51,646 nucleotides of DNA from Bacillota bacterium. Its GTDB lineage: Bacteria > Bacillota > Bacilli > Desulfuribacillales > Desulfuribacillaceae. Location: contig JAEWFW010000051.1 in NCBI GenBank assembly GCA_023388635.1, positions 1 through 51,646 on the forward strand, given 5' to 3'. A program made the translations under genes and the position numbers. The notes beneath the pieces were generated by a model. The model saw only the letters and a list, made by a program, of their open reading frames with translations. It did no database searches and was not told the DNA's origin. Positions 17,440 to 25,236 of the stretch are shown piece after piece (the stretch's first letter is position 1; every line of letters starts with the position of its first letter).

Positions 17440-17536
17440 AAAAAACGCCGACAGAAATACCCAGATACATACTGATCTTGAGTATCCTATCGACGTCTTT
17501 GTCGGTAGAGTGTTGCAACAGCGTCATTGCTGTTGC
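17440..17536 (-). promoter_or_regulatory. ANTAR-type two-hexaloop antiterminator and terminator in the nif leader
   Basis: Reading the minus strand, hairpin P1 (17536-17515) has a perfect 8-base-pair stem and loop AAUGAC. After six bases, hairpin P2 (17508-17487) has an 8-position stem with one mismatch and loop AAAGAC. Both six-base loops have A at position 1 and G at position 4, the signature of ANTAR RNA targets. The P2 5' arm plus loop (17505-17496) can instead pair with 17457-17448, nine of ten positions, forming a hairpin followed by six U residues (17445-17440). The two folds are mutually exclusive. It lies just after nitR, whose product has an ANTAR domain. Confidence 0.88.
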
Positions 17537-17559
17537 CCTATAGCCTTATAAAATTGGTA

Positions 17560-18135
17560 CTATGAATCGTGAGTAATCAGAATCGCCTGTGCCACATCTT
17601 TCATCGGCAGTGACTTATCCATGCTGATTTTCTGAATGTGCCGAAATGCCTGTTCCTCCGACATTTGCATTTTATTCATCAATAATCCCTTTGCCTTTTC
17701 AACAAGCTTTCGCGTCTCTAATGTTTTACGCAATGTATAAATTTCTTGCTCCATTTTCTTAGAGCGTTTGAAACTGGCTACCGCCACTTCCACATTAGAA
17801 ACCAGCATTGGTTCAGGCACTTGTTTCAGACTGTAATAAAACATCCATGAGTTTTTTGCTTTTTCTACAAGCTGTGCATGCAGCTGCTGCGTCAAAACGA
17901 TCATTGCCGCCGACGGATCCTGTTCCAAAATCTCTGTCAATTCAGCTACATTTATATCGATTGAATCGCCGTCTACGATTACAATATCCGACAATCGACT
18001 TTTTATCAGCCGTAAGGCTGCGGATTGATGATCAGCTTCGCCAATAATCGAATGACCTGATTGCATAAACAACCGTTTCAAACCCACTCGGTAACTCGAG
18101 TCTTTCGAAACAATGATTATTCGCGTGCTATACAT
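17560..18135 (-). CDS. nitR: NitR/NasT-like response regulator with ANTAR RNA-binding domain
   Basis: This 191-residue protein has an N-terminal receiver-like domain (about 1-120) and a C-terminal ANTAR helical domain (about 125-187, containing KLVEKAKGLLMNKMQMSEEQAFRHIQ). The receiver keeps the core Asp (IVIVDGD), the Thr (VLTQQ) and a Lys (SLKQV), but the acidic pair is reduced to SKD, so phosphorylation is uncertain. ANTAR proteins bind paired hexaloop hairpins and block terminators. A glnA-nitR pair is known in solventogenic clostridia. The RNA motif right after its stop makes the nif operon its likely target. No cognate kinase is adjacent. Confidence 0.9.
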   Translation of the reverse strand: MYSTRIIIVSKDSSYRVGLKRLFMQSGHSIIGEADHQSAALRLIKSRLSDIVIVDGDSIDINVAELTEILEQDPSAAMIVLTQQLHAQLVEKAKNSWMFYYSLKQVPEPMLVSNVEVAVASFKRSKKMEQEIYTLRKTLETRKLVEKAKGLLMNKMQMSEEQAFRHIQKISMDKSLPMKDVAQAILITHDS

Positions 18136-18174
18136 TCGAGCACCCCCATATTCACCACCAGTTCCTTGACATCG

Positions 18175-19503
18175 TTAATACCTATATAAATATTGTTCGC
18201 GCTCCCATTGATGAACGGCAAAGTGATACTGATTCCATTCGATTCGTTTATGTTGCAGAAATTGGTTTGTGATATATGGTCCTAAAACATTTTGGATGAT
18301 ATCATCCTGCTGCAAATATTTCAGAGCATCTGCAAGACATTCGGGTAAAGATTCAATTCCCGCAGCTTGTTTCTCTCTGTCTGTCATTCGATTCACGTCC
18401 CAAGTGATCGGAGCCGGCGGCATCATTTGCTTGCGAATGCCTTCCAGTCCCGCGCCCAGCATGACTGCCAACGCTAAATAAGGATTACACGCCGAATCGG
18501 GACTGCGCATTTCCAATCGCGTTGATTGCCCCCGTTTTTCAGGAATGCGCACAATCGCCCTTTGGCTTTTTGTCGACCACGCGATACATATAGGTGCATC
18601 GTATCCTGGGATAAGACGCTTATAGGAATTGACTGTCGGATTTGTCACTGCCATAATCGCTTTCGCGTGTTTCAGCAGACCGCCGATATAATAGAGCGCC
18701 GCATGGCTTAATTCCATCGGAGCCTGCGCATCCCAAAATACATTTTCACTATTGGCAAACAACGATTGATGCGTATGCATCCCGGAGCCCTCAATCCCGG
18801 AAAGCGGTTTGGGCATAAATGTCGCATGTAAACCGAAACGGCTGGCGATCACTTTGATGACCGTGCGAAATGTCATAATTTTATCTGCCATATCTAGCGC
18901 ATTTGAATATTTAAAATTGATTTCATGCTGTCCTGCTGCCGTTTCATGATGTGCCAATTCCACTTCAAATCCGATTTGCTCCAGCGCCAGCACCATTTCA
19001 CGCCTGGCATTTTCGCCGAGATCAATTGGCGACATATCAAAATAGCCTGCCTTATCATGCGTAATCGTCGTCGGTTTTCCTTTTTCATCTGTCAAAAACA
19101 GAAAAAACTCTGCTTCCGCTCCCGCATTCATCGTATATCCCATCGTTTGTGCGTCGGCAATAGTTCGTTTCAACGCGACGCGCGGGCATCCTTCATATGG
19201 CTGCTTATCGGCTGTGTACACATCACATATCATTCTCGCTACTTGCCCCTGTTTGGGACGCCACGGCAATATGACAAACGAATCGGTATCGGGTATTAAA
19301 TGCAGCTGTCCTCCGCCTTCTGTGTCAAAGCCATGAACGGGAAAGCCGTCGAAAGCGATTTCACCGTCAAGTGCGCGTTCTAATTGATCGATAGATATTG
19401 CCACATTCTTCGGGATGCCGAGAAAATCGGCAAATTGCAAACGGATAAATTTTACGTCAAAATCTCTGGCAATTTCTAAGATATCCCGTTTCGTCAATGT
19501 CAT
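18175..19503 (-). CDS. glnA: Glutamine synthetase type I
   Basis: This 442-residue enzyme condenses glutamate and ammonia using ATP. Family blocks present include MNAGAEAEFFLF (metal-binding Glu), HHETAAGQHEINF, the GSGMHTHQSLF catalytic segment, and the late RIPEKRGQSTRLEMRSPDSACNPYLA block. The length fits the short GSI-alpha class of Firmicutes, which lacks adenylylation control. ATG at 19503 follows GGGGGTGG; a longer frame begins in the leader without a ribosome site. It is followed by nitR and nif genes, linking N2 fixation to assimilation. A sigma-A promoter and a very strong hairpin precede it. Confidence 0.96.
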   Translation of the reverse strand: MTLTKRDILEIARDFDVKFIRLQFADFLGIPKNVAISIDQLERALDGEIAFDGFPVHGFDTEGGGQLHLIPDTDSFVILPWRPKQGQVARMICDVYTADKQPYEGCPRVALKRTIADAQTMGYTMNAGAEAEFFLFLTDEKGKPTTITHDKAGYFDMSPIDLGENARREMVLALEQIGFEVELAHHETAAGQHEINFKYSNALDMADKIMTFRTVIKVIASRFGLHATFMPKPLSGIEGSGMHTHQSLFANSENVFWDAQAPMELSHAALYYIGGLLKHAKAIMAVTNPTVNSYKRLIPGYDAPICIAWSTKSQRAIVRIPEKRGQSTRLEMRSPDSACNPYLALAVMLGAGLEGIRKQMMPPAPITWDVNRMTDREKQAAGIESLPECLADALKYLQQDDIIQNVLGPYITNQFLQHKRIEWNQYHFAVHQWEREQYLYRY

Positions 19504-19545
19504 GTTACCACCCCCGTTTCTAGTGAGCACGATTATATTAAATAA

Positions 19546-19589
19546 GCGTCTAAATTTATAGAGTCTTACTTCTCTATAAATTTAGACGC
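19546..19589 (-). promoter_or_regulatory. Long perfect hairpin in the glnA leader
   Basis: Arms 19546-19563 and 19572-19589 are perfectly complementary over 18 bases with an 8-base loop (AAGUAAGA in RNA). It lies between the glnA promoter and start codon and is followed by a U-rich but interrupted stretch. It may be an attenuator, a terminator for lysC readthrough, or a protein-binding palindrome. Its loop does not fit the ANTAR consensus. Confidence 0.7.
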
Positions 19590-19633
19590 CGTTGCCTACA
19601 AACAACTTAATGTTCTAATCTTCTATTTCCTAT

Positions 19634-19662
19634 ATGATAGTATATATAACATCAGATGTCAA
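19634..19662 (-). promoter_or_regulatory. SigA-type promoter of glnA
   Basis: TTGACA (19657-19662) and TATCAT (19634-19639) are spaced 17 bases apart on the minus strand. Transcription would start near 19627, giving a leader of about 125 bases that includes the 18-base-pair hairpin. It lies about 20 bases past the aspartokinase stop. Confidence 0.8.
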
Positions 19663-19681
19663 TATTTTTGTTTAACGTTTT

Positions 19682-21031
19682 CTATCCAAAAAATTCTTTA
19701 TATAACGCACTCACTGCCCGACTGACATCGGCGGCATTGACGCCAAACATCATACTGACTTCCGATGAACCCTGGTTTATCATGTCGAGATTGACGTTTG
19801 CTGTCTTAAATGCTTTCGTTGCTCTCGCTGCCACGCCTATCGACTGCTTCATGCCTTCTCCTACAATCATCACAAGGGCAAGTTGTCTTTTTATTGATAC
19901 ATCATCTACGTCCAGCTCTTGCTTGATGCGCTTTATCACTCGCTGTTCTTTCGTTCCTGTAAGCTGCTGTTCACGCAATATAACAGAAATATCGTCAATT
20001 CCCGATGGCGTGTGCTCGTAAGAAATTTCTTCCTCTTCTAAAATTTGCAATAACTTACGTCCAAACCCAACTTCCCTGTTCATGAGATATTTGCTCACAT
20101 AGATACTACAAAAGCCTGTATCACTGGCAATCCCAATCACTGGTACATTCTCCACAGGTCTGTCAGCAACGATCAGCGTCCCTTTACAATCAGGGTTATT
20201 CGTATTTTTAATTCTAACCGGGACCTTTTCTTTGTAAGCAGGTCGCAACGCTTCTGCGTGCAGCACGCTGAATCCTCCGTAAGCCAATTCACGCATCTCC
20301 CGATAGGTCAACTGGTCAATTGGATGTGGATTGCTGACAATATTGGGATTGACTGAGAATACACTATCGACATCGGTGAAATTCTCATATAGTTCTGCCT
20401 TTACCGCCGCTGCCACAATTGATCCCGTAATATCGGAACCACCGCGGGAAAACGTCACAAGTTCTCCCTCAGGTGTATAGCCGAAGAACCCGGGAAAAAC
20501 AATAATCCCCGAAACATTAGCCAATTTACCCAAATTGTCATAAGATTCCGGCAGCACAGTGGCATTGCCGCAATCATTACTTAAATGCAATCCCGCTTCT
20601 TTAGGTGAAACATACCTCGCTTCAAGTCCTTGACTTTGAAGATATGCCGCCATCAATTTAGCATTGTTGTCTTCGCCGCTTGCCTTGAGAATATCGACGA
20701 AATGCTGTTCATCGACATCACGCTCCATCAGTCGCTGTGCAATGTCAGCACGTATTTCATCGATAATCTCACCACCGATTTGCAAATCATCGGCAATCTC
20801 CTTATAGCGCGCGACAACAGCCTCTAGCTCGTCATCATAGGAGCCGTGTTGCAATTGTGCCTGTGCACAGGCAATTAATAAATCTGTCACTTTCGTATCT
20901 TCCTTATGACGCTTTCCCGGAGCAGAAACCACGATAAATTTTCGTTTTGGCTCCATCTTTATGATCTCATACACTTTCTGAAATTGCTTGGCATCCGCCA
21001 ACGATGTACCACCGAACTTCGATACTATCAC
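19682..21031 (-). CDS. Aspartokinase
   Basis: This monofunctional aspartate kinase of 449 residues phosphorylates aspartate in the first step to lysine, threonine and methionine. KFGGTS at 5-10 is the ATP-site signature, SRGGSDITGS the phosphate/aspartate region, and two C-terminal ACT domains (GMKQSIGVAARATKAF...NQGSSEVSMMFGV) form the feedback module. GTG at 21031 was chosen because GGGAGG lies 7 bases upstream; an earlier ATG at 21058 lacks such a site. The length resembles LysC/AK III-type enzymes, but which amino acid inhibits it cannot be told. No lysine riboswitch fits in the roughly 50-base leader. Confidence 0.93.
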   Translation of the reverse strand: MIVSKFGGTSLADAKQFQKVYEIIKMEPKRKFIVVSAPGKRHKEDTKVTDLLIACAQAQLQHGSYDDELEAVVARYKEIADDLQIGGEIIDEIRADIAQRLMERDVDEQHFVDILKASGEDNNAKLMAAYLQSQGLEARYVSPKEAGLHLSNDCGNATVLPESYDNLGKLANVSGIIVFPGFFGYTPEGELVTFSRGGSDITGSIVAAAVKAELYENFTDVDSVFSVNPNIVSNPHPIDQLTYREMRELAYGGFSVLHAEALRPAYKEKVPVRIKNTNNPDCKGTLIVADRPVENVPVIGIASDTGFCSIYVSKYLMNREVGFGRKLLQILEEEEISYEHTPSGIDDISVILREQQLTGTKEQRVIKRIKQELDVDDVSIKRQLALVMIVGEGMKQSIGVAARATKAFKTANVNLDMINQGSSEVSMMFGVNAADVSRAVSALYKEFFG

Positions 21032-21088
21032 ATAGAGCCCTCCCGATACCGTAATCATCGTAATTTACTAAATTTCTATAATTACAGA

Positions 21089-21097
21089 ATTATACCA
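21089..21097 (-). promoter_or_regulatory. Extended -10 promoter of the aspartokinase gene
   Basis: Minus-strand TGGTATAAT is a perfect -10 hexamer (21089-21094) with the TGN extension, about 58 bases before the GTG start. The -35 region is poor. A 7-base-pair palindrome (TATAATT / AATTATA) overlaps the -10 and the likely start site and might be an operator. Confidence 0.6.
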
Positions 21098-21161
21098 CAT
21101 TTTTGTTCGCTACAATATTCTTTTCGAATTTTAGCTCGTTTTTTCGTAAATTACTTTCTAA

Positions 21162-21195
21162 CAAAAACTTGCCCACCGACAGACGATGGACAAGT
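21162..21195 (-). terminator. Intrinsic terminator of fba
   Basis: A 12-base-pair stem including two G-U pairs (arms 21184-21195 and 21167-21178), with a five-base loop, followed by a run of U on the minus strand. It lies about 30 bases past the fba stop. Confidence 0.85.
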
Positions 21196-21222
21196 CTTTG
21201 AAATTCTACTTTATAATTTTGT

Positions 21223-22086
21223 CTATGCTTTTCCCGATGAACCGAAGTCACGGATTTTTCCGATTACCGTTTCTTTAATCGTATCGCGCGCAGGTCCTAA
21301 AAACTTTCTTGTATCATAAAGTTCCGGCTTGGCTTCTAAAATTTCACGTATACGTTTTGTGGACGTAATTTGGTTCTCTGTATTTACGTTGATTTTAGCT
21401 GTTCCTAAAGAAATCGCTCTCTGAATGTCCTCTAAAGGAATTCCCGAACCGCCATGTAGCACGAGCGGAATCCCCGTTAAACGACCAACCTCTTCCATGC
21501 GCTCAAAACCAAGCTGTGGTTTGCCTTTATAAGGACCATGAACCGAACCCAGAGCCGGTGCAAAACAGTCAACATTTGTCTCGCGCACTAATTGTTCACA
21601 TTCTGCCGGTATTGCGTACGCCTTTTCTAATTCTGTAACGACGAGGTCGTCTTCTTGTCCGGCGATTCTACCTAATTCCGCTTCTACGGAAACTCCCAGT
21701 GAATGCGCTACTTCAACAACTCGCTTCGTCAAAGCGATATTTTCTTCCAGTGGGAAATGCGATCCGTCGATCATCACCGAAGTGAAACCGGCATACATCG
21801 CCTGCACACATTTTTCGAAACTCGATCCGTGATCCAAGTGAATGGCGACAGGAACTGTTATATTATATTCTTCGATCAAATCTTTTACCATGTTGACGAT
21901 CAATTTAAATCCACCCATGTATTTTGCCGCACCTTCTGAAACCCCGCAAATCACCGGTGAATTCTCTTCTTGCGCCGCCAATAAGATCGCTTGTGTATAT
22001 TCAAGATTGTTTAGGTTAAACTGTCCGACTGCATACTTTCCTTCCTTCGCTTTCATCAGCATTTCTTTCATAGAAACTAATGCCAT
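21223..22086 (-). CDS. fba: Class II fructose-bisphosphate aldolase
   Basis: This 287-residue zinc-dependent aldolase splits fructose 1,6-bisphosphate into two triose phosphates. His83-Leu-Asp85-His86 in AIHLDHGSS provides the catalytic Asp and a zinc ligand. Later ligands and phosphate contacts are in SVHGPYKGKP, LHGGSG and KINVNTE. The length is that of the short FbaA/KbaY-type class; tagatose aldolase activity cannot be excluded from sequence. It is monocistronic, with its own promoter (22166-22193) and terminator, and is divergent from the hydrogenase operon. Confidence 0.94.
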   Translation of the reverse strand: MALVSMKEMLMKAKEGKYAVGQFNLNNLEYTQAILLAAQEENSPVICGVSEGAAKYMGGFKLIVNMVKDLIEEYNITVPVAIHLDHGSSFEKCVQAMYAGFTSVMIDGSHFPLEENIALTKRVVEVAHSLGVSVEAELGRIAGQEDDLVVTELEKAYAIPAECEQLVRETNVDCFAPALGSVHGPYKGKPQLGFERMEEVGRLTGIPLVLHGGSGIPLEDIQRAISLGTAKINVNTENQITSTKRIREILEAKPELYDTRKFLGPARDTIKETVIGKIRDFGSSGKA

Positions 22087-22165
22087 ATGTAACCCTTCCT
22101 TCCCTTAATGATAATTTCGTATCTGACGATACTCAGATTTTTCATTTTCCTACTCTCTCCTCTAC

Positions 22166-22193
22166 TTTATACCATACACACCGCTTTTCGCAA
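22166..22193 (-). promoter_or_regulatory. Probable promoter of fba
   Basis: TTGCGA (22188-22193) and TATAAA (22166-22171) on the minus strand are 16 bases apart, about 80 bases before the start codon. Both boxes deviate slightly from consensus. No equally clear promoter was found for the divergent hydrogenase genes in the same 177-base gap. Confidence 0.5.
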
Positions 22194-22263
22194 GCCGCTC
22201 CCGTATAAATTTACTATATTATGTGAAAAATATTACTATACATACACCAATGGAGGTATAGAT

Positions 22264-23364
22264 ATGCGAACTACCTATTACGAAATATTGAAAAAGCGCG
22301 GTTTCAGCAGGGAAGATTTCTTAAAAGGCTGTACGACAATTGCTGTCATGCTCGGGCTGGATCTCACATTTGTTCCCAAAATCGCAAACGCCTTGGAGAC
22401 AAAACCGCGTCTTCCTGTGATTTACTTGAGTTTGCAAGAATGTACATGCTGCATAGAGTCCTTTATCCGCTCTGCCCATCCGCTGATGGAAGATTTGTTG
22501 TTTAACATGATCTCGCTCGATTATTCCGAAACTTTATCCGCCGCATCCGGTCACGCGGTGGAACAAGCTAGATTAAAGACGATGACCGACTATCCCGGCG
22601 AATATCTCGTAATGGTCGAAGGATCAATCCCGGTAGGTGACAACGGCATCTACACGACGATCGGAGGTCATTCCGCACAGCAAGTGTTAGAAGAAACGGC
22701 ACGTGACGCATTAGCAGTAATTGCTTTTGGATCATGCGCGACCAATACTTGCGTACAAGGAGCTTACCCCAATCCGACTCAAGCAAAGCGGGTACGAGAA
22801 ATCGTACGCAATGTCCCGGTAATCGACGTCCCTGGCTGCCCGCCAATCGCCGAAGTTATAACGGGCACAATCGTTCATTACCTCACCTTCGGAACATTAC
22901 CTGAATTGACGAATTTAGGAAGACCAAAAGCATTTTATAATCACCGTATTCATGATAATTGCAGCAGACGCGCCTATTTCGACGCCGGCATGTTTGTCGA
23001 AGCGTTCGATGACGAAGGACATAAACAAGGGTGGTGCCTGTACAAAGTTGGTTGTAAAGGACCGACGACTTACAACGCTTGCGCGATTACTCAATGGAAT
23101 GACGGCACAAGCTGGCCAGTCAAATCGGGACATCCATGTATGGGATGCTCGGAAGACAATTGGTATGTCGATAACACTCCGTTCTACGAGCGATATGCCA
23201 AATTCCCGGGAGCTGTCGTACCCCGCGATCCCGATAAAATTGGGATGGCAATTGCCGGCGTAACCGCAGCCGGCGTCGTTGCACATGGTGTCGCAACCGG
23301 TGTCATTAAGAGCAGAGAGAAAAAAAATTCGAAATATCACCAGGATCCAGAAGATAAAGCATAA
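22264..23364 (+). CDS. [NiFe] uptake hydrogenase small subunit, oxygen-tolerant (six-Cys) type
   Basis: This 366-residue electron-transfer subunit strongly resembles HoxK of the Ralstonia membrane-bound hydrogenase. With cleavage before Leu44, cysteines fall at mature positions 17, 19, 20, 115, 120 and 149, the exact set that ligates the oxygen-tolerant [4Fe-3S] proximal cluster. Medial and distal cluster ligands (HRIHDNC, CLYKVGC, YNAC, HPCMGC) follow, then one C-terminal hydrophobic anchor (IGMAIAGVTAAGVVAHGVATGVI). The Tat-like signal reads SREDFLKGC, with Arg16-Glu17 in place of Arg-Arg. ATG 22264 follows GGAGGT. Confidence 0.95.
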   Translation: MRTTYYEILKKRGFSREDFLKGCTTIAVMLGLDLTFVPKIANALETKPRLPVIYLSLQECTCCIESFIRSAHPLMEDLLFNMISLDYSETLSAASGHAVEQARLKTMTDYPGEYLVMVEGSIPVGDNGIYTTIGGHSAQQVLEETARDALAVIAFGSCATNTCVQGAYPNPTQAKRVREIVRNVPVIDVPGCPPIAEVITGTIVHYLTFGTLPELTNLGRPKAFYNHRIHDNCSRRAYFDAGMFVEAFDDEGHKQGWCLYKVGCKGPTTYNACAITQWNDGTSWPVKSGHPCMGCSEDNWYVDNTPFYERYAKFPGAVVPRDPDKIGMAIAGVTAAGVVAHGVATGVIKSREKKNSKYHQDPEDKA

Positions 23365-23370
23365 TATCCC

Positions 23371-23484
23371 GAGAATTTCGAAGATCAGCGTAATAACCTA
23401 AGAATTCCGAAGATCAGCATGATAACACAAGAATTCCGAAGACCAGAGCTGCTTTCAGAATTCTAAAGATAAAAGAATATATCC
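23371..23484 (+). repeat. Degenerate 29-base tandem repeats between hydrogenase subunit genes
   Basis: About four units of roughly 29 bases start at 23371, 23400, 23429 and 23457, each containing a GAATT-CGAAGA-like core. The first two differ at 6 of 29 positions and later copies decay. The last 28 bases of the preceding gene (from 23342) look like a diverged further copy. The 138-base intergenic stretch is otherwise only the ribosome site of the large-subunit gene. Confidence 0.7.
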
Positions 23485-23502
23485 ATTGTTAGGAGGCTAT
23501 AT

Positions 23503-25215
23503 ATGGCACAACGAGTAGTAGTTGACCCGATTACACGCATAGAAGGACACTTGCGTATGGAGGTGGACGTGGAAGACGGAAGAATCACCAATGCCTTTAG
23601 TTCAGGCACAGCCTTTCGCGGTTTGGAAACGATCATGAACGGAAAAGATCCTCGAGACGGCTGGGCATTTATGCAACGCATCTGTGGCGTGTGTACACAC
23701 ATCCATGCTATCGCCGCGGTCAATGCCGTAGAAGACGCTTTAGGAATCACGGTTCCCAAAAATGCTGTATTAATTCGCGATATCATGACGGCGACCCAAT
23801 TTGTCATGGACCATGTAATTCATTTCTATCATCTCCACGCACTGGACTGGGTCGATATCATATCGGCATTAGATGCCGACCCTGCCGCGACATCGCAGTT
23901 AGCGCAATCAATTTCCAATTGGCCGAAATCGTCAGTTGGCTATTTCCGAGATATGCAAAATAAACTCAGAGGGTTCGTCGAAAGCGGACAAGTGGGGATT
24001 TTCACTAACGGGTATTGGGGGCATTCCGCTTACCTGCTTCCTCCGGAAGCAAATCTAATGGCTTTCGCCCATTATCTGGAAGCATTGGATTGGCAAAAGG
24101 ATATCGCCAAAATACACGCGATTTTCGGTGGCAAAAATCCCCATCCCAATTATCTGGTCGGTGGTATGGCTTGCGCCATTAACATGAACAACGACAATAC
24201 GATTAACAGTGAACGCCTAAATCTCGTAAAAAGAGAAATTGACAAGGCAATTGCCTTCGTTGAGCAAGTCTATATCCCTGATTTGTTTGCCATAGCTTCC
24301 TACTACCGGGATTGGACGTACGGCGGCGGTGTTCGCAACCACTTGACGTACGGCGGGCTCGGTAACCACGGGGGGCAAGACTCAAAAGATTACATTTTCC
24401 CTTCCGGTGTGATACTCGATGGCAATCTCAACGAAGTTTACGATGTCGATGTGAGAAATCCGCAAGACGTACAGGAATTTGTCGATCATGCATGGTTTGA
24501 ATATGATCAGACCGGTGCGGGACTGCACCCTTGGGATGGACAAACAAAAGTCCGCTATAACGGACCATACCCGCCATATGATAATCTGAACGTCGATGAA
24601 AAATACAGTTGGATTAAAACTCCCAGATGGCAAGGGAAACCAATGGAAGTTGGACCGTTATCACGTCTACTGGTCGGCTATGCCAGAGGTAATTCCGAGC
24701 TAAAAGAAATCGTCGATAGCGCTCTGCAGAGATTGGATTTAGGGGTAGACGCTTTATATTCTGCCTTGGGGCGTACTCTAGCAAGGGGCTTAGAAGCACA
24801 ATTTATGGTACACAAATTACTTGACTTCTACAACCAATTGATTGCCAACATCGTCGCGGGAGATAGTTCCGTATTTAATAATACCAAATGGGATCCCAAA
24901 ACATGGCCTGCCCAGGCAAGCGGTGTTGGATATACAGAGGCACCACGCGGAGCGTTAGGTCATTGGGTGAAAATCAACAACGGCAGCTTCAGCCTCTATC
25001 AAGCTGTTGTACCGACGACGTGGAATGCTGCACCGATCGACGGACAAGGTGTTCGCGGTCCTTATGAAGCGGCGTTGATCGGCGCGCCGATGGCAAATCA
25101 AGAACAGCCGTTGGAATTGATCCGCATCATCCATTCTTTTGATCCATGTCTGGCGTGTGCGGCACATATATTTGACCTGAAACAAAGGACGCAAGGAAAC
25201 GTGACAATACTATAG
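23503..25215 (+). CDS. [NiFe] uptake hydrogenase large subunit
   Basis: This 570-residue catalytic subunit oxidises H2 at a Ni-Fe(CN)2CO centre. Ligands are Cys61/Cys64 (RICGVCTHIH) and Cys549/Cys552 (DPCLACAAH); Glu14 lies in RIEGH. The C-terminal tail of 15 residues after His555 is the peptide normally removed by a maturation protease. That protease and the Hyp genes are not in this window and must lie elsewhere. ATG follows TTAGGAGG. With its neighbours it forms a group 1 membrane-bound enzyme; the six-Cys small subunit suggests group 1d or similar. Confidence 0.97.
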   Translation: MAQRVVVDPITRIEGHLRMEVDVEDGRITNAFSSGTAFRGLETIMNGKDPRDGWAFMQRICGVCTHIHAIAAVNAVEDALGITVPKNAVLIRDIMTATQFVMDHVIHFYHLHALDWVDIISALDADPAATSQLAQSISNWPKSSVGYFRDMQNKLRGFVESGQVGIFTNGYWGHSAYLLPPEANLMAFAHYLEALDWQKDIAKIHAIFGGKNPHPNYLVGGMACAINMNNDNTINSERLNLVKREIDKAIAFVEQVYIPDLFAIASYYRDWTYGGGVRNHLTYGGLGNHGGQDSKDYIFPSGVILDGNLNEVYDVDVRNPQDVQEFVDHAWFEYDQTGAGLHPWDGQTKVRYNGPYPPYDNLNVDEKYSWIKTPRWQGKPMEVGPLSRLLVGYARGNSELKEIVDSALQRLDLGVDALYSALGRTLARGLEAQFMVHKLLDFYNQLIANIVAGDSSVFNNTKWDPKTWPAQASGVGYTEAPRGALGHWVKINNGSFSLYQAVVPTTWNAAPIDGQGVRGPYEAALIGAPMANQEQPLELIRIIHSFDPCLACAAHIFDLKQRTQGNVTIL

Positions 25216-25236
25216 ATACGAGACGGAGGTGAAAAA

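Noticed and set aside
17585..17620. TGGCAC on the minus strand within nitR resembling a sigma-54 -24 box upstream of nif
   Set aside because: The bases at the -12 position read ATTCT rather than TTGCA/T, and the site is inside the ANTAR coding region.
19590..19612. Small hairpin in the glnA leader as an ANTAR P1 element
   Set aside because: The six-base loop reads UUGUAG, lacking A at position 1 and G at position 4, and the following long hairpin has an 8-base loop.
21032..21090. Lysine riboswitch before aspartokinase
   Set aside because: The leader from the extended -10 promoter is only about 50 bases, far too short for the L box.
23371..23484. CRISPR array
   Set aside because: Units abut without spacers and diverge steadily; these are degenerate tandem repeats.
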